Notes under the pieces: model-generated
Told to the model about the DNA's origin: nothing
Database searches by the model: none
Seen by the model: the letters and a program-made list of their open reading frames with translations, nothing else
In this document: positions 26,178 through 35,256 of the stretch, in pieces
Layout of the letters: every line of letters begins with the position of its first letter
Numbering within the stretch: the first letter of the stretch is position 1
Translations under genes and position numbers: made by a program
DNA from: Pseudidiomarina indica
GTDB taxonomy: Bacteria; Pseudomonadota; Gammaproteobacteria; Enterobacterales; Alteromonadaceae
Length of the DNA: 64,000 bases
Assembly (NCBI GenBank): GCA_029279945.1
Contig: JAJUHK010000001.1
Span: 1-64,000, forward strand
Direction of reading: 5' to 3'

Positions 26178-28514
26178 ATGTCGAAGCCATCTATCGATAG
26201 CCAAAGCGTGTTGTTAGAACGCGTGTTGTTTAGTGCTCGACCGCTTTGGTTAATTATTTTTGCCCTGTTAACGGTTTTTCTTGGTTGGCAAGCATCGCAA
26301 GTACGGCCGGAAGCAAGTTTTACCAAGATGATCCCAACGGAGCATGAATTCATTCAGAATTACTTTAAGTATCAGAATGACCTTGCAAGTTTAGGAAATG
26401 TGGTACGAATAGCAGTTGAAACCACAGAAGGTGATATCTTTACAGCGAAATTTCAGGAAACTTTGCAACAAATTACAGACGAAGTATTTTTTATTCCTGG
26501 AGTTGATCGAAGTGGTTTAAAAAGTATCTGGACGCCGAATGTTCGTTGGAGTGAGGTTACTGAAGAGGGATTCGTTGGTGGACCTGTCATTCCAGACAAT
26601 TGGGATGCGTCTGAAGAGTCATTAGTACAGCTAAGAACTAACGTATTACGTTCAGGTGAAGTTGGTAACTTAGTTGCTAATAATTTTAAGTCTGCTTTGA
26701 TTATCGTACCTCTGAATGAGATTAACCCAGATACGGGCGAAGCGCTGAACTACCAGCAGTTTTCGCAACAACTAGAAGAACGGATTCGGAATAAATACCA
26801 AGACGATACGATAAAAATACATATCACGGGCTTTGCAAAAGTTATCGGTGACTTGATCGATGGTGCGAACCAAGTCGGCATGTTCTTTGTGATTGCGATC
26901 GTGATCACCTTCATTATGTTGTTTTGGTACAGTCGCTGTTGGCGGAGTTCGTTTGCTGTTTTGATTTGCTCATTTATCGCAGTAATTTGGCAGCTCGGTA
27001 TCATCAAACTTATAGGCTCTGGTATTAATCCGTACTCGATGCTGGTGCCGTTTTTGGTCTTTGCCATTGGGGTGAGCCATGGTGTCCAAATTATCAACGC
27101 GATAAGTAACAACAGTGTTGATGGCGCCAGCAAGATTGATGCTGCACGCCTTGCTTTTCGTTCACTGTACATTGCTGGCTTGACGGCATTGATTTCAGAT
27201 GCCATTGGTTTTACCACTCTTATGGTCATCAACATTGAGGTGATCCAAGAACTTGCAATTGCTGCTAGTATCGGTGTTGCTGTGGTAGTACTGACCAATT
27301 TAGGTTTACTCCCAATTGCAATGTCTTATATCGGTGTTTCCAAGCAAGGAACCGACTATACCCAACGAGCGCGCACTAAAAACCATCGCTTACTTGGATT
27401 TTTTGAGAACTTTACGAAGCCTAAATGGGCTTACACTGCGATCGTTATTGGTTTGGTGGGCTTAAGCTGGGGTTTGTATTACGGCCAACAAATGAAAATT
27501 GGTGACCTAGATGCTGGAGCACCTGAGTTACGTCCCGACAGTCGTTACAATCTCGATAACCAGTTTATAGTCGACAATTACAGTTCCAGTACTGATATTT
27601 TCGTCGTCATGGCGGAAACGGCACCGAGCCAATGTATAGCTTACGATAACTTGGAGTTGCTGGATCGATTTAGCTGGCATATGGAAAACACGCCAGGCGT
27701 TCAGGACGTAAAATCTGTCGTGTATGTGGCTAAAATGGGCTCATTCGGTTTGAATGAGGGGAACTTAAAATGGTTCAGCTTAAACCGCAACCAATACGTA
27801 TTGAATGCAAATACTGCGCGTACACCACCTGGCTTGGTAAATGCTGATTGTTCAATGGCACCGATCATCATTTACTTGAATGATCACAAAGCCGAGACGT
27901 TGCAAACTGTTGTAGCTGCAGTTGAAGCGTTTAATCAACAGTATCAGCAAGATGGTTTAGAACTTCTGATGGCAGCAGGTAACTCGGGGATAGAAGCGGC
28001 GACTAACTCGGTCATTGCGGCAGCACAAACCAAGATGACTATCTGGGTCTATAGTGTTGTGATTGCCTTGTGTTTATTGAGTTTCCGTAGTATCCGGACC
28101 GTAACCTGTATCATTTTGCCGTTGATGTTAACCACTATCATGAGTCAAGGGTTAATGGCTGTATTGGATATCGGTATTAAGGTTGCAACCCTACCTGTTA
28201 TCGCTTTAGGGGTTGGGATTGGTGTTGACTACGGTATCTATATCTATGCAAAACTGAAGGAAGGTTTAGAGCAAGGTATGAACTTGGATGAGGGTTACCG
28301 ATTTGCTTTGGCAAATACTGGTAAAGCCGTTGGGTTCACCGGATTGACATTGGCTATTGGTGTCGCTACCTGGATTTTCTCACCGATTAAATTCCAAGCC
28401 GATATGGGGATTTTGTTGACCTTCATGTTCTTGTGGAACATGTTAGGTGCCATGATCTTGATACCATCCTTGGCACGTTTATTTGCGAATTTTAGTCGCA
28501 AGCGTAACGTATAA
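26178..28514 (+). CDS. RND-superfamily (MMPL-type) exporter
   Basis: 778 residues in two halves, each with one helix, a large periplasmic loop and five helices (12 in total). Typical motifs: FLVFAIGVSHGVQIINAI in the first half and VIALGVGIGVDYGIYIYAKLKEG in the second, the latter with the proton-relay-type Asp. Related to HpnN and mycobacterial MMPL lipid exporters rather than AcrB. With the YCF48-like and DUF1329 proteins it probably moves lipids or other hydrophobic compounds to the outer membrane. Ends two bases from the convergent GMC oxidoreductase gene. Confidence 0.85.
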   Translation: MSKPSIDSQSVLLERVLFSARPLWLIIFALLTVFLGWQASQVRPEASFTKMIPTEHEFIQNYFKYQNDLASLGNVVRIAVETTEGDIFTAKFQETLQQITDEVFFIPGVDRSGLKSIWTPNVRWSEVTEEGFVGGPVIPDNWDASEESLVQLRTNVLRSGEVGNLVANNFKSALIIVPLNEINPDTGEALNYQQFSQQLEERIRNKYQDDTIKIHITGFAKVIGDLIDGANQVGMFFVIAIVITFIMLFWYSRCWRSSFAVLICSFIAVIWQLGIIKLIGSGINPYSMLVPFLVFAIGVSHGVQIINAISNNSVDGASKIDAARLAFRSLYIAGLTALISDAIGFTTLMVINIEVIQELAIAASIGVAVVVLTNLGLLPIAMSYIGVSKQGTDYTQRARTKNHRLLGFFENFTKPKWAYTAIVIGLVGLSWGLYYGQQMKIGDLDAGAPELRPDSRYNLDNQFIVDNYSSSTDIFVVMAETAPSQCIAYDNLELLDRFSWHMENTPGVQDVKSVVYVAKMGSFGLNEGNLKWFSLNRNQYVLNANTARTPPGLVNADCSMAPIIIYLNDHKAETLQTVVAAVEAFNQQYQQDGLELLMAAGNSGIEAATNSVIAAAQTKMTIWVYSVVIALCLLSFRSIRTVTCIILPLMLTTIMSQGLMAVLDIGIKVATLPVIALGVGIGVDYGIYIYAKLKEGLEQGMNLDEGYRFALANTGKAVGFTGLTLAIGVATWIFSPIKFQADMGILLTFMFLWNMLGAMILIPSLARLFANFSRKRNV

Positions 28515-28516
28515 CC

Positions 28517-30163
28517 TTACTGATTGGCGTCGGCTAGAACAAAGTCGGCGCCAATATCAGCTATCACCATGGTAGGTGCATTGGTGTTACCACTCACCAC
28601 CGTTGGCATAATCGAAGCATCAATCACGCGCAGATTTCTTACTCCATTCACTCGTAATTGTGGGTCAACCACTGCATGGACATCATTACCCATTCGGCAC
28701 GTGCTGGTAGGGTGGTAAATCAGACCAACTTGCTCTTGAATGCGCTGCCAAAGTTCCTCATTGTTCTTTGTTGGGCCAGGCCAAACTTCACCCCCGTTGT
28801 GTTGCTGTAACGGTTCTTGTTGCATAATGGTTCGAACCAAATGAATACCACGTAATAGAGTTTCCCGATCGGCGTCATTCGTTAAAAAGTTATACGTTAT
28901 TTGTGGTGGAGTACGTGGATCAGCATTTTTAAGTGTAATTTTGCCTCTTGCCTGAGGACGCAATACACAAACGTGGCATGCATAACCATGATGAAATGCT
29001 GGACGTAAATCCCAGCCGCTGTCATTAAAGCGGCAGGCCACAAAATGCAGTTGTAAATCAGGTTCAGCTAATGCGGGGCTACTTTTAATAAAACCGCCAG
29101 TTTCTGCCGGTGGTACTGCCAGTGGACCGCGACGCTGGCGTATGTAGTGAAGTAATCCCGTTCCCATTTGATACAAGCCACGCGGCGTTAGGCTGATGCC
29201 ATCTTTTAGCTTATTATGATAGTGCACCATTACGTCTACGTGTTCTTGCAAGTTTTTCCCGACTTCCGCACGGTCGACGACAGTTGGAATATTAAGTTTA
29301 GCAAGTTCGTGCGCTGGACCCACGCCGGATAGAAGCAGGAGTTGCGGCGAATGAATGGCGCCACAAGCAAGGATGACCTCACGCTTGGCTGTGACAATGT
29401 GAGAACGGCCGTGCTGGCGAAACTGAACGCCAATAGCCCGTGGTGGCGTTACCTCGTCAGCGAACAGAACACGTTCGGCTTGGCAACCAGTGAATACTGT
29501 TAAATTAGCTCGCTTAAGAGCCGGTTCTAAAAATGCCTTGCGTGCACTCCAACGCTGATTATCTTTGATTGTGAACTGGTAGGGGCCAACCCCTTCTAAT
29601 TGCGCTCCATTGAAATCATTGTTGTATGGAATACCAGCGGCAATGGCAGCATCGACAAAGCGCTTAGCGACGTTAAAGTGAGTTGGGACATCACTCACAT
29701 AGAGTGGACCAGCAGCACCATGATATTCTGAGGCGCCGCGTTGATTGTTCTCCAACCGTATGAAACGGGGTAACACCTGTTGCCATGCCCAAGCATCAGA
29801 ACTAACGTCGGCCCAATGATCATAATCACTGGGTAGGCCACGGGTATAAATCATGGCGTTAATTAAGCTACTACCACCAAGCCCTTTGCCACGAGGAGTA
29901 TAAAAACCTTTGCCTGAACGTAGTGGAGCGGGGTCATTACTGCGTAATAACCAATTAAATTTACGGCTATGCATAAAGCGAATGACGCCACCTGGCATCG
30001 TGCTGAAGAAAGATTTGCCAGAGCCACCCGCTTCAAGAAGTAGCACCTGAAAGCGGCCGCAGGCGCTGAGTCGCTCCGCAAGAACACAGCCGGCGGTGCC
30101 GCCGCCGACGATGATGAAATCATAATTTTTCCTACAGTTCTTGAACGTAGCGGTAGAGATCAT
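28517..30163 (-). CDS. GMC-family FAD oxidoreductase (choline/alcohol dehydrogenase type)
   Basis: 548 residues. N-terminal FAD site YDFIIVGGGTAGCVLAERLS, GMC signature GKGLGGSSLINAMIYTRG, second signature ACGAIHSPQLLLLSGVGPA, and a C-terminal catalytic His region (YHPTSTCRMG; STVVSGNTNAPTMVIAD). Oxidises an alcohol to an aldehyde or acid; the substrate may be choline, a long-chain alcohol or a terpenoid. Starts 32 bases inside the end of sbcB and has no good ribosome site, suggesting translational coupling. Confidence 0.88.
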   Translation of the reverse strand: MISTATFKNCRKNYDFIIVGGGTAGCVLAERLSACGRFQVLLLEAGGSGKSFFSTMPGGVIRFMHSRKFNWLLRSNDPAPLRSGKGFYTPRGKGLGGSSLINAMIYTRGLPSDYDHWADVSSDAWAWQQVLPRFIRLENNQRGASEYHGAAGPLYVSDVPTHFNVAKRFVDAAIAAGIPYNNDFNGAQLEGVGPYQFTIKDNQRWSARKAFLEPALKRANLTVFTGCQAERVLFADEVTPPRAIGVQFRQHGRSHIVTAKREVILACGAIHSPQLLLLSGVGPAHELAKLNIPTVVDRAEVGKNLQEHVDVMVHYHNKLKDGISLTPRGLYQMGTGLLHYIRQRRGPLAVPPAETGGFIKSSPALAEPDLQLHFVACRFNDSGWDLRPAFHHGYACHVCVLRPQARGKITLKNADPRTPPQITYNFLTNDADRETLLRGIHLVRTIMQQEPLQQHNGGEVWPGPTKNNEELWQRIQEQVGLIYHPTSTCRMGNDVHAVVDPQLRVNGVRNLRVIDASIMPTVVSGNTNAPTMVIADIGADFVLADANQ

Positions 30164-31598
30164 GAAGTAACCGTTGTGCGTTAACGTTGTCTGTATGGTC
30201 TTGCAAGGCCGACTCCAGCTCTTGCATAAAACGCTCGGCGCTGAGCATTCGACCTGGTGGATGGAGCATTCGCTGCTGGCAAAACTCTCGCCAGCGCATA
30301 AGTTCGCTATCGGTCAGTGTAGCTGGATAATTACGCGCACGATAGCGGAATAACATTTCGGGTAAACGCGGATCCTCAAAACTCAAATCAAGGCCGGCAA
30401 GTTGTTGCGGCGTTGCGGTACGAATGATTGCCATATTGGATTTATCTTGCTCACTAAAGAAATCACCGCTGTACAACATAAAATCAGGGTCTTGAAGTGA
30501 TTCATAATCGGGTTTGTAGCTCGCTGCTTGAATAATCCGTTCACGGAGATCCGAACGGCTCAGTAATAATTGGCGATATCGTTCGCATTGTTGTAGATCA
30601 ATTTGCCAGCGTTGTTGATTGTTGGCATCGAGTACATTTAATGGTGCAATGAAGGGGCATTTATTCAGCTGAAATTGCCCACCAGCAAAGGGTGCTATAC
30701 CTTGTTCAGCCAATTCAGAACGGCGCGTAAAACGGCGTTCAATCAATGCCTCTTCAGTCATCGCTTCAATGTCAGCAGGGTTATAACGTAGATCCCAGTA
30801 AATCACTGTGTTGGGCTGCTCAGGGTGGTAACCCAGTGGCATGATGATGCTGAGGTAACCGTTCACCGCACCGTAATACGAGCTTATATGAACGAGTGGT
30901 GTAAATTGCACGAAATTTAGCTGGGCGGCGGCAGCTTGTTTACGACGTAAATTTAACGAGTATTGGAATAGTCGTGGTTGCGCTGCTTTAATCTTTTTGG
31001 CTAACTCGACGGTTGCATGCACATCAGCCAAGGCATCGTGTGCGTTGCCATGATCAATCTGGTTGGCTCGCGATAGATCTTCTAAGCGTAAGCTCACGCG
31101 ACCATCGTCATGATAAGGCCACTCAATACCTTCTGGCCGGAGCGCATAGCAAGCACGGACAAGATCGATTAAATCCCAACGGCTGGTCTGATTTTGCCAA
31201 GTATGAGCATAAGGATCGATAAAGTTTCGATAGAACAGATGGCGGGTGACTTCATCATCAAAATTGATGTTGTTATAGCCCACCGAAATCGTGTCTGGGG
31301 CCTGCATTTCAGCGGCAATTTTCTCAGCGAAAGCAGCTTCGCACATCCCTTGTAACGAGGCGTGTTGCGGGGTAATCCCGGTCACGAGGACTGCGCGCGG
31401 GTGCGGAAGAAAATCAGGGGTTGGCTGAGCATAAATGTTGAGCGGTCGTCCAACAGGTTCAAAATCAAGGGTGGTACGTAACCCAGCGAATTGTGCCGGC
31501 CGATCAAAAAGAGGGTTTGCACCCCAGGTTTCATAATCATGCCAGTAGAAGGTTTCTTGATTCTTTTGCTGTCTATTGTTGTCTGAATATGGCTGCAT
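30132..31598 (-). CDS. sbcB: Exonuclease I
   Basis: 488 residues, about E. coli length (475). DEDDh exonuclease motifs: FYWHDYETWGANP (first Asp and Glu), SVGYNNINFDDEV, and HDALADVHATVELAKKI (His and Asp). SH3-like and C-terminal helical domains follow. Degrades single-stranded DNA 3' to 5' in recombination and mismatch repair. It is the last host gene before the prophage; the integrase lies about 140 bases upstream of its start. Confidence 0.93.
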   Translation of the reverse strand: MQPYSDNNRQQKNQETFYWHDYETWGANPLFDRPAQFAGLRTTLDFEPVGRPLNIYAQPTPDFLPHPRAVLVTGITPQHASLQGMCEAAFAEKIAAEMQAPDTISVGYNNINFDDEVTRHLFYRNFIDPYAHTWQNQTSRWDLIDLVRACYALRPEGIEWPYHDDGRVSLRLEDLSRANQIDHGNAHDALADVHATVELAKKIKAAQPRLFQYSLNLRRKQAAAAQLNFVQFTPLVHISSYYGAVNGYLSIIMPLGYHPEQPNTVIYWDLRYNPADIEAMTEEALIERRFTRRSELAEQGIAPFAGGQFQLNKCPFIAPLNVLDANNQQRWQIDLQQCERYRQLLLSRSDLRERIIQAASYKPDYESLQDPDFMLYSGDFFSEQDKSNMAIIRTATPQQLAGLDLSFEDPRLPEMLFRYRARNYPATLTDSELMRWREFCQQRMLHPPGRMLSAERFMQELESALQDHTDNVNAQRLLHDLYRYVQEL

Positions 31599-31687
31599 GT
31601 CTTATACCGCGCGGCTTTAGTTGTGTTTATCTGTGTCGCTAGTTATTTCTTTTTGTCTAGTGTTTTCTTTGTAAGTAAAGTTCTATA

Positions 31688-31725
31688 TGCTACTGGCGTG
31701 CTATAAATTGATGCCTGCGTGCTAT
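31688..31725. repeat. Direct repeats ahead of integrase
   Basis: GCGTGCTAT occurs at 31696-31704 and 31717-31725, exactly 21 bp apart (two helical turns), with a related TGCTAC at 31688-31693. Such phased repeats next to an integrase gene are typical of arm-type integrase sites or of an autoregulatory operator. Confidence 0.5.
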
Positions 31726-31736
31726 TTTGGATATTT

Positions 31737-32951
31737 ATGCTTACAGACAGACAACTTAAAAGCTGGACCAAGACCCCTCCGGAGAAAACACAAGAAATCT
31801 CAATTGGCAATCGACTGTACGCCAGAGTGACGGATAAGGGCGCGATTTCTTTTCAGTTTCGCTACCGTATTGGTGGCCGCAATACCCGAATTACGCTTGG
31901 CTCATATCCGTTGCTGACGCTCAAATCAGCTCGAGATGAGGCTACACGATTGTCCGTGGTGCTGCAAGAAGGAGGCGATCCCAAAGTCGCTGCTCGTTCT
32001 CGATACTCGGGTGGTGAGTGGACGCTCGACAAGTGCCTGGATGAGTGGCTTAACAAACATGTAGCACGTCAGCTGAAAAATAGCACGAAGGTAAATTACA
32101 CCAGTATTGCTGAGACGCATCTCAAAGGGCGCTATTCGGTCCCAGTTGAACGGATCCGGATGGATGAATGGTTAACACTGTTCGACAGTATAGCTGAGAA
32201 GACATCCTCCTATAATGCCGGTGTTGTGCTGAAGGTAACCAAAAGGGCGCTTGGCTGGTGTATGCGCCGCGAGTTGATTAACCCGCCATCGGTGATGAAT
32301 CTGGAAGTAAGCACGATTGGTACCAGCAAAAGCCAGCGAGACCGGGTTCTTGAGTTGCATGAGGTTGGTTTGATTTGGATGGCCGTTGAAAATACCAAGC
32401 TGTCGTTGGCCGTTCGCAACTGTATAAAGCTCATTATGCTCACCGGTGCCAGAAACTCGGAGGTCAGGGAAGCAAAGTGGAAAGAATTCGACTTCGATAA
32501 TCGAATCTGGACAGTTCCCAAGGAGCGAAGTAAAACAGGCGTTGCTATCCGTCGACCACTGACAGATGAAATGCTTCAGCTCGTGAACACGATGAAGTCA
32601 GCGCCCAGCCCAAACTACGTGTTTGGCTCAATGGATAATGATTTCAAAAAGCCGATCACAACGCACGCAATTCAGCGCGCAGTCAGACGTTTAAGAGCGA
32701 AGCTTAATATGGACGACTGGCGTGCTCATGACTTCAGGAGAACGTTAGCGACTCGGTTATCGGAGCAAGGTATACAGCCGCACGTAGTTGAAAAAATGCT
32801 GGGGCACAGTCTTGGCGGTGTATTAGCTGTATACAACCGCCATGACTGGATTAACGAGCAAAAAGAGGCTTATGACACTTGGTACCAGTTAGTCATTGAT
32901 GCTGCGGAGACAGCAGCCAGACGACTTACTGAAGGCCAGCAAACTTTCTGA
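31737..32951 (+). CDS. int: Tyrosine-type phage integrase, DUF4102 N-terminal arm domain
   Basis: 404 residues from the ATG at 31737 (MLTDRQLKSW). The N-terminal DUF4102 arm-binding domain (RLYARVTDKGAISFQFRYRIGGRNTRITLGSYPLLTLKSAR) is followed by a core-binding domain and the catalytic domain with Arg (TGARNSEV), Lys (ERSKTG), His-x-x-Arg (HDFRRTLAT), His (LGHSLGG) and Tyr (VYNRHDW): complete. P4-type integrase. It converges on the AlpA gene with a 26-base overlap. Confidence 0.95.
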   Translation: MLTDRQLKSWTKTPPEKTQEISIGNRLYARVTDKGAISFQFRYRIGGRNTRITLGSYPLLTLKSARDEATRLSVVLQEGGDPKVAARSRYSGGEWTLDKCLDEWLNKHVARQLKNSTKVNYTSIAETHLKGRYSVPVERIRMDEWLTLFDSIAEKTSSYNAGVVLKVTKRALGWCMRRELINPPSVMNLEVSTIGTSKSQRDRVLELHEVGLIWMAVENTKLSLAVRNCIKLIMLTGARNSEVREAKWKEFDFDNRIWTVPKERSKTGVAIRRPLTDEMLQLVNTMKSAPSPNYVFGSMDNDFKKPITTHAIQRAVRRLRAKLNMDDWRAHDFRRTLATRLSEQGIQPHVVEKMLGHSLGGVLAVYNRHDWINEQKEAYDTWYQLVIDAAETAARRLTEGQQTF

Positions 32952-33126
32952 CCTCTTTAGCAGGGTAAAGAAACCGAGCGCCGGTTCCCGGGATGGGCTT
33001 CGGGAATTGCTCATGCTTTTGTGTCACCCGGCAGAATGTGCTGCGTGAAATGCGAAGCAGTTTACAAACTTCTTTCACGGTCATAACCTCGATATTGCGG
33101 TTGTCTTGTACTGTTTGTTGCATCAT
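32926..33126 (-). CDS. AlpA-like DNA-binding protein, probable excisionase or regulator
   Basis: 66 residues from the ATG at 33126 (GAGGT just upstream). MTVKEVCKLLRISRSTFCRVTQKHEQFPKPIPGTGARFLYPAKEVRKF is the AlpA/MerR-type winged helix. In P4-like elements AlpA activates integrase or acts as directionality factor; adjacency to int supports that. It is last in the leftward early operon. Confidence 0.8.
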   Translation of the reverse strand: MMQQTVQDNRNIEVMTVKEVCKLLRISRSTFCRVTQKHEQFPKPIPGTGARFLYPAKEVRKFAGLQ

Positions 33127-33137
33127 ATTCACCTCAT

Positions 33138-33632
33138 TCAAAACGGAATGTCGTCGTCAAAGCCATCATCTGGCATTGGCGCACCAAGCCCACTTCGCTG
33201 CGGTTGCTGCTGATTGCCGCCGTAACCTTGAGATGCATAACCCTGCTGGCCAGTGGTTTGTGGCTGGCCAGTGGTTTGTGGTTGGCCACCTTGCTGGCGC
33301 CCATCAAGCATTTGCAGGTCATTCACTACAATCTCGGTGGTGTAGCGCTCTACACCGTCTTGGCCTTGCCATTTCCGCGTCTGCAGGCGGCCTTCGATAT
33401 ACACCTTGGAACCTTTCTTCAGGTATTCACCGGCAATCTCAGCTAAACGGCGATAAGCAACGCATCGATGCCATTCGGTCTGCTCTTTTGGTTCACCAGT
33501 GGCTTTATCTTTCCATGTCTCGCTCGTAGCAATAGAGAGCGTTGCGATGGCTGTATTGCTCTGGGTATAACGCACCTCGGGGTCAGCGCCTAGGTTGCCA
33601 ATTAAAATTACTTTGTTGATTCCCTTGCTCAT
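33138..33632 (-). CDS. ssb: Phage single-stranded DNA-binding protein
   Basis: 164 residues from [23 protein letters not shown] (GAGG upstream). An OB-fold over about 110 residues, then a Gln/Gly-rich linker, and an acidic tip DDDIPF for partner docking. The linker contains a duplicated QPQTTG unit encoded by a tandem 18-bp repeat. It works with the RecT and YqaJ proteins of the same operon. Overlaps the upstream gene by four bases (ATGA). Confidence 0.93.
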   Translation of the reverse strand: MSKGINKVILIGNLGADPEVRYTQSNTAIATLSIATSETWKDKATGEPKEQTEWHRCVAYRRLAEIAGEYLKKGSKVYIEGRLQTRKWQGQDGVERYTTEIVVNDLQMLDGRQQGGQPQTTGQPQTTGQQGYASQGYGGNQQQPQRSGLGAPMPDDGFDDDIPF

Positions 33633-33841
33633 AACAAACCTCGCTTCTTTAGCTTTTCCCAGTCGTCGCGGCATTCCGCATTGCACCAGCGCTGACCAGA
33701 TTTCTCTATTTCTCGATCACATAACAAGCAGTAGCCTGTCGCCACGGCATCCAGCCGCTTCGCAGCTTGGCGCACCTTGCTGATTTGTAGCTCATCAAAG
33801 TACGCCTGCGTTGCATTTGCATCGTCAACGGCATCACTCAT
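33629..33841 (-). CDS. Small zinc-finger phage protein
   Basis: 70 residues. Four cysteines in CLLC and CNAEC (pattern C-x2-C-x11-C-x3-C), with [13 protein letters not shown] at the end, form one zinc site of the kind seen in DksA/TraR-like and other small phage zinc fingers. Start at 33841 on a TGATG overlap with the upstream stop. Role unknown. Confidence 0.7.
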   Translation of the reverse strand: MSDAVDDANATQAYFDELQISKVRQAAKRLDAVATGYCLLCDREIEKSGQRWCNAECRDDWEKLKKRGLL

Positions 33842-34017
33842 CACTCACCATCCTTAACAACAGTAGCTTGGTTGTTGATTGTCACCAGTGATTTATTGCT
33901 ACCGAATAGCGCGATTGAAAATGCGATTGCTGCAAACACGGTTGGCCCATACGTACCACCGCTAACTTCTAAATAAGCGGCTGCAATAGCCCATAGTCCT
34001 GAACCGATGTATTTCAT
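33841..34017 (-). CDS. 58-residue phage membrane protein
   Basis: Starts at the ATG at 34017 with GGAGGTGAG just upstream and ends on TGA at 33841, overlapping neighbours on both sides. Two hydrophobic stretches (GSGLWAIAAAYLEVSG and TVFAAIAFSIALFG) are followed by a polar tail. The overlapping start and stop, the strong ribosome site and the operon position support a real gene. No family recognised. Confidence 0.65.
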   Translation of the reverse strand: MKYIGSGLWAIAAAYLEVSGGTYGPTVFAAIAFSIALFGSNKSLVTINNQATVVKDGE

Positions 34018-34316
34018 TACTCACCTCCCGCTTTGTCTAGTTCGGCTAGGAGGGCGTCTGCAATCACCACTGCTTGCTCTACCACAAACACTTTCAGTGA
34101 TTTATTCGCGGCATGACTCAATTTATCTGTCTCCAGCGGAGAGGATAAAATACCCTGCATAGCCGCCATAGCGAATTGCTCGCGTTTGGTTAGGCCGCCG
34201 AAAGTTGAAATATAGCTGTCCAGCGCGCTATCACTTTCACAGGTTGAAATCATTTCTATTAACTTATTGGTAGCCTGCATTGGCACCGCTGGCTTATCGC
34301 CATTACGTATTGTCAT
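34017..34316 (-). CDS. Conserved-type phage protein, unknown function
   Basis: 99 residues, mostly helical, with GGLTKREQFAMAAMQGILSS, a segment I recognise as recurrent in prophage early genes but with no assigned role. Start and stop overlap the neighbours (ATGA and TAATG), so it is translationally coupled within the leftward operon. Confidence 0.7.
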   Translation of the reverse strand: MTIRNGDKPAVPMQATNKLIEMISTCESDSALDSYISTFGGLTKREQFAMAAMQGILSSPLETDKLSHAANKSLKVFVVEQAVVIADALLAELDKAGGE

Positions 34317-34726
34317 ACATCACCAACCTTAAGCAGGTGCTCGCCTGCTTTTGTAATTGCGGAGCGGATTTGACCAAGCTTGCGTGATGCTTCAACGCGC
34401 TGGCGCTTCAACTCTCGAATGCGAACACAGCCGGGGCAGATGTTGCCGCCGGCTAGCTCTTCATCCCAAACCTCAGCGAATTTCACCTGGGTATCGTATG
34501 GCGTATCGTATGGCGCATCCGCCTTCATGTCAGAAACCAAGCGATACACAAATTCAATGCAGTTTTCTCGTCTGCTCGGCATGAGAAACGACGATAAATC
34601 CTCGGTGCTTTGACGCTTGCATTCGATTTGACGCTTGCATTCGATTTGGCCAGCTTCCTTTTGGGTCTCACGCTTCACGCGAGACCACCGGGCATGCTCC
34701 ATTGCTAAACGTTGTAAATCAGCCAT
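34313..34726 (-). CDS. Phage early protein with duplicated segments
   Basis: About 137 residues from MADLQRLAMEHARW (34726). A CxxC pair (NICPGCVRIREL) lies near residue 97. Two in-frame tandem duplications occur: QIECKR twice (18-bp unit) and PYDT twice (12-bp unit). The overlap with the upstream gene is eight bases. An upstream ATG (34735) is also possible. Function unknown. Confidence 0.6.
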   Translation of the reverse strand: MADLQRLAMEHARWSRVKRETQKEAGQIECKRQIECKRQSTEDLSSFLMPSRRENCIEFVYRLVSDMKADAPYDTPYDTQVKFAEVWDEELAGGNICPGCVRIRELKRQRVEASRKLGQIRSAITKAGEHLLKVGDV

Positions 34727-34895
34727 GGTTGCCATCCTTAACCGCATTGGTGATGTACGACTTGCCCATAAAGTGGTGAATCGTTACGGTGAAGTTCATA
34801 TCGCGTGCCACCGTTTTGCGGCCAAAAATCTTCGCTAGCAAAATGGTGATGCGACCAGCGGTCATGGTGTTGTGCCATTCTTTGAATAAAACCAT
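34719..34895 (-). CDS. 58-residue phage protein, unknown function
   Basis: ATG at 34895 has GAGGAGG a few bases upstream and overlaps the preceding TAA (TAATG); the stop overlaps the next start by eight bases. The product is basic with a hydrophobic middle (AGRITILLAKIFG), then FTVTIHHFMGKSYI. Not recognised; the coupled arrangement argues that it is translated. Confidence 0.6.
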   Translation of the reverse strand: MVLFKEWHNTMTAGRITILLAKIFGRKTVARDMNFTVTIHHFMGKSYITNAVKDGNHG

Positions 34896-35245
34896 TACGA
34901 AACCTCCTCAATGCTTTTCAGCCGGTCGAACTCTTTTTTGTCGTGGTAATCGCGGGCAATCTTCATCATTTCCTCGAAGGTATCCCACGCAGCGATTTGG
35001 CCGTTCTTGTGCCAACCGGCCACGCCTGCGGTTTCAGTGCTAAGGGCAATCAGGTCACCACAAAGCAGGCGAAGGGTTGCGCTGAGCTTCGAGCGGCTAG
35101 CCTGTAGCGCCTGCACCTGGTCACGCAGCTCGGCGGCTTCGTTTTTATAAGCCTCAAGCGCCTCCTCGGTGCTACGAAGCTTCTCTTGTAGCTGGCGGAT
35201 GCGCCGATTCGCATCATTCAAAAGGTCATTCATTGAAGTTGCCAT
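34895..35245 (-). CDS. Coiled-coil phage protein
   Basis: 116 residues. Residues 5-55 are a clear coiled coil (NDANRRIRQLQEKLRSTEEALEAYKNEAAELRDQVQALQ in overlapping heptads). The C-terminal part contains AAWDTFEEMMKIARDYHDK. Family not assigned. Eleven bases after the YqaJ gene. Confidence 0.65.
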   Translation of the reverse strand: MATSMNDLLNDANRRIRQLQEKLRSTEEALEAYKNEAAELRDQVQALQASRSKLSATLRLLCGDLIALSTETAGVAGWHKNGQIAAWDTFEEMMKIARDYHDKKEFDRLKSIEEVS

Positions 35246-35256
35246 GATGCGCGCTC

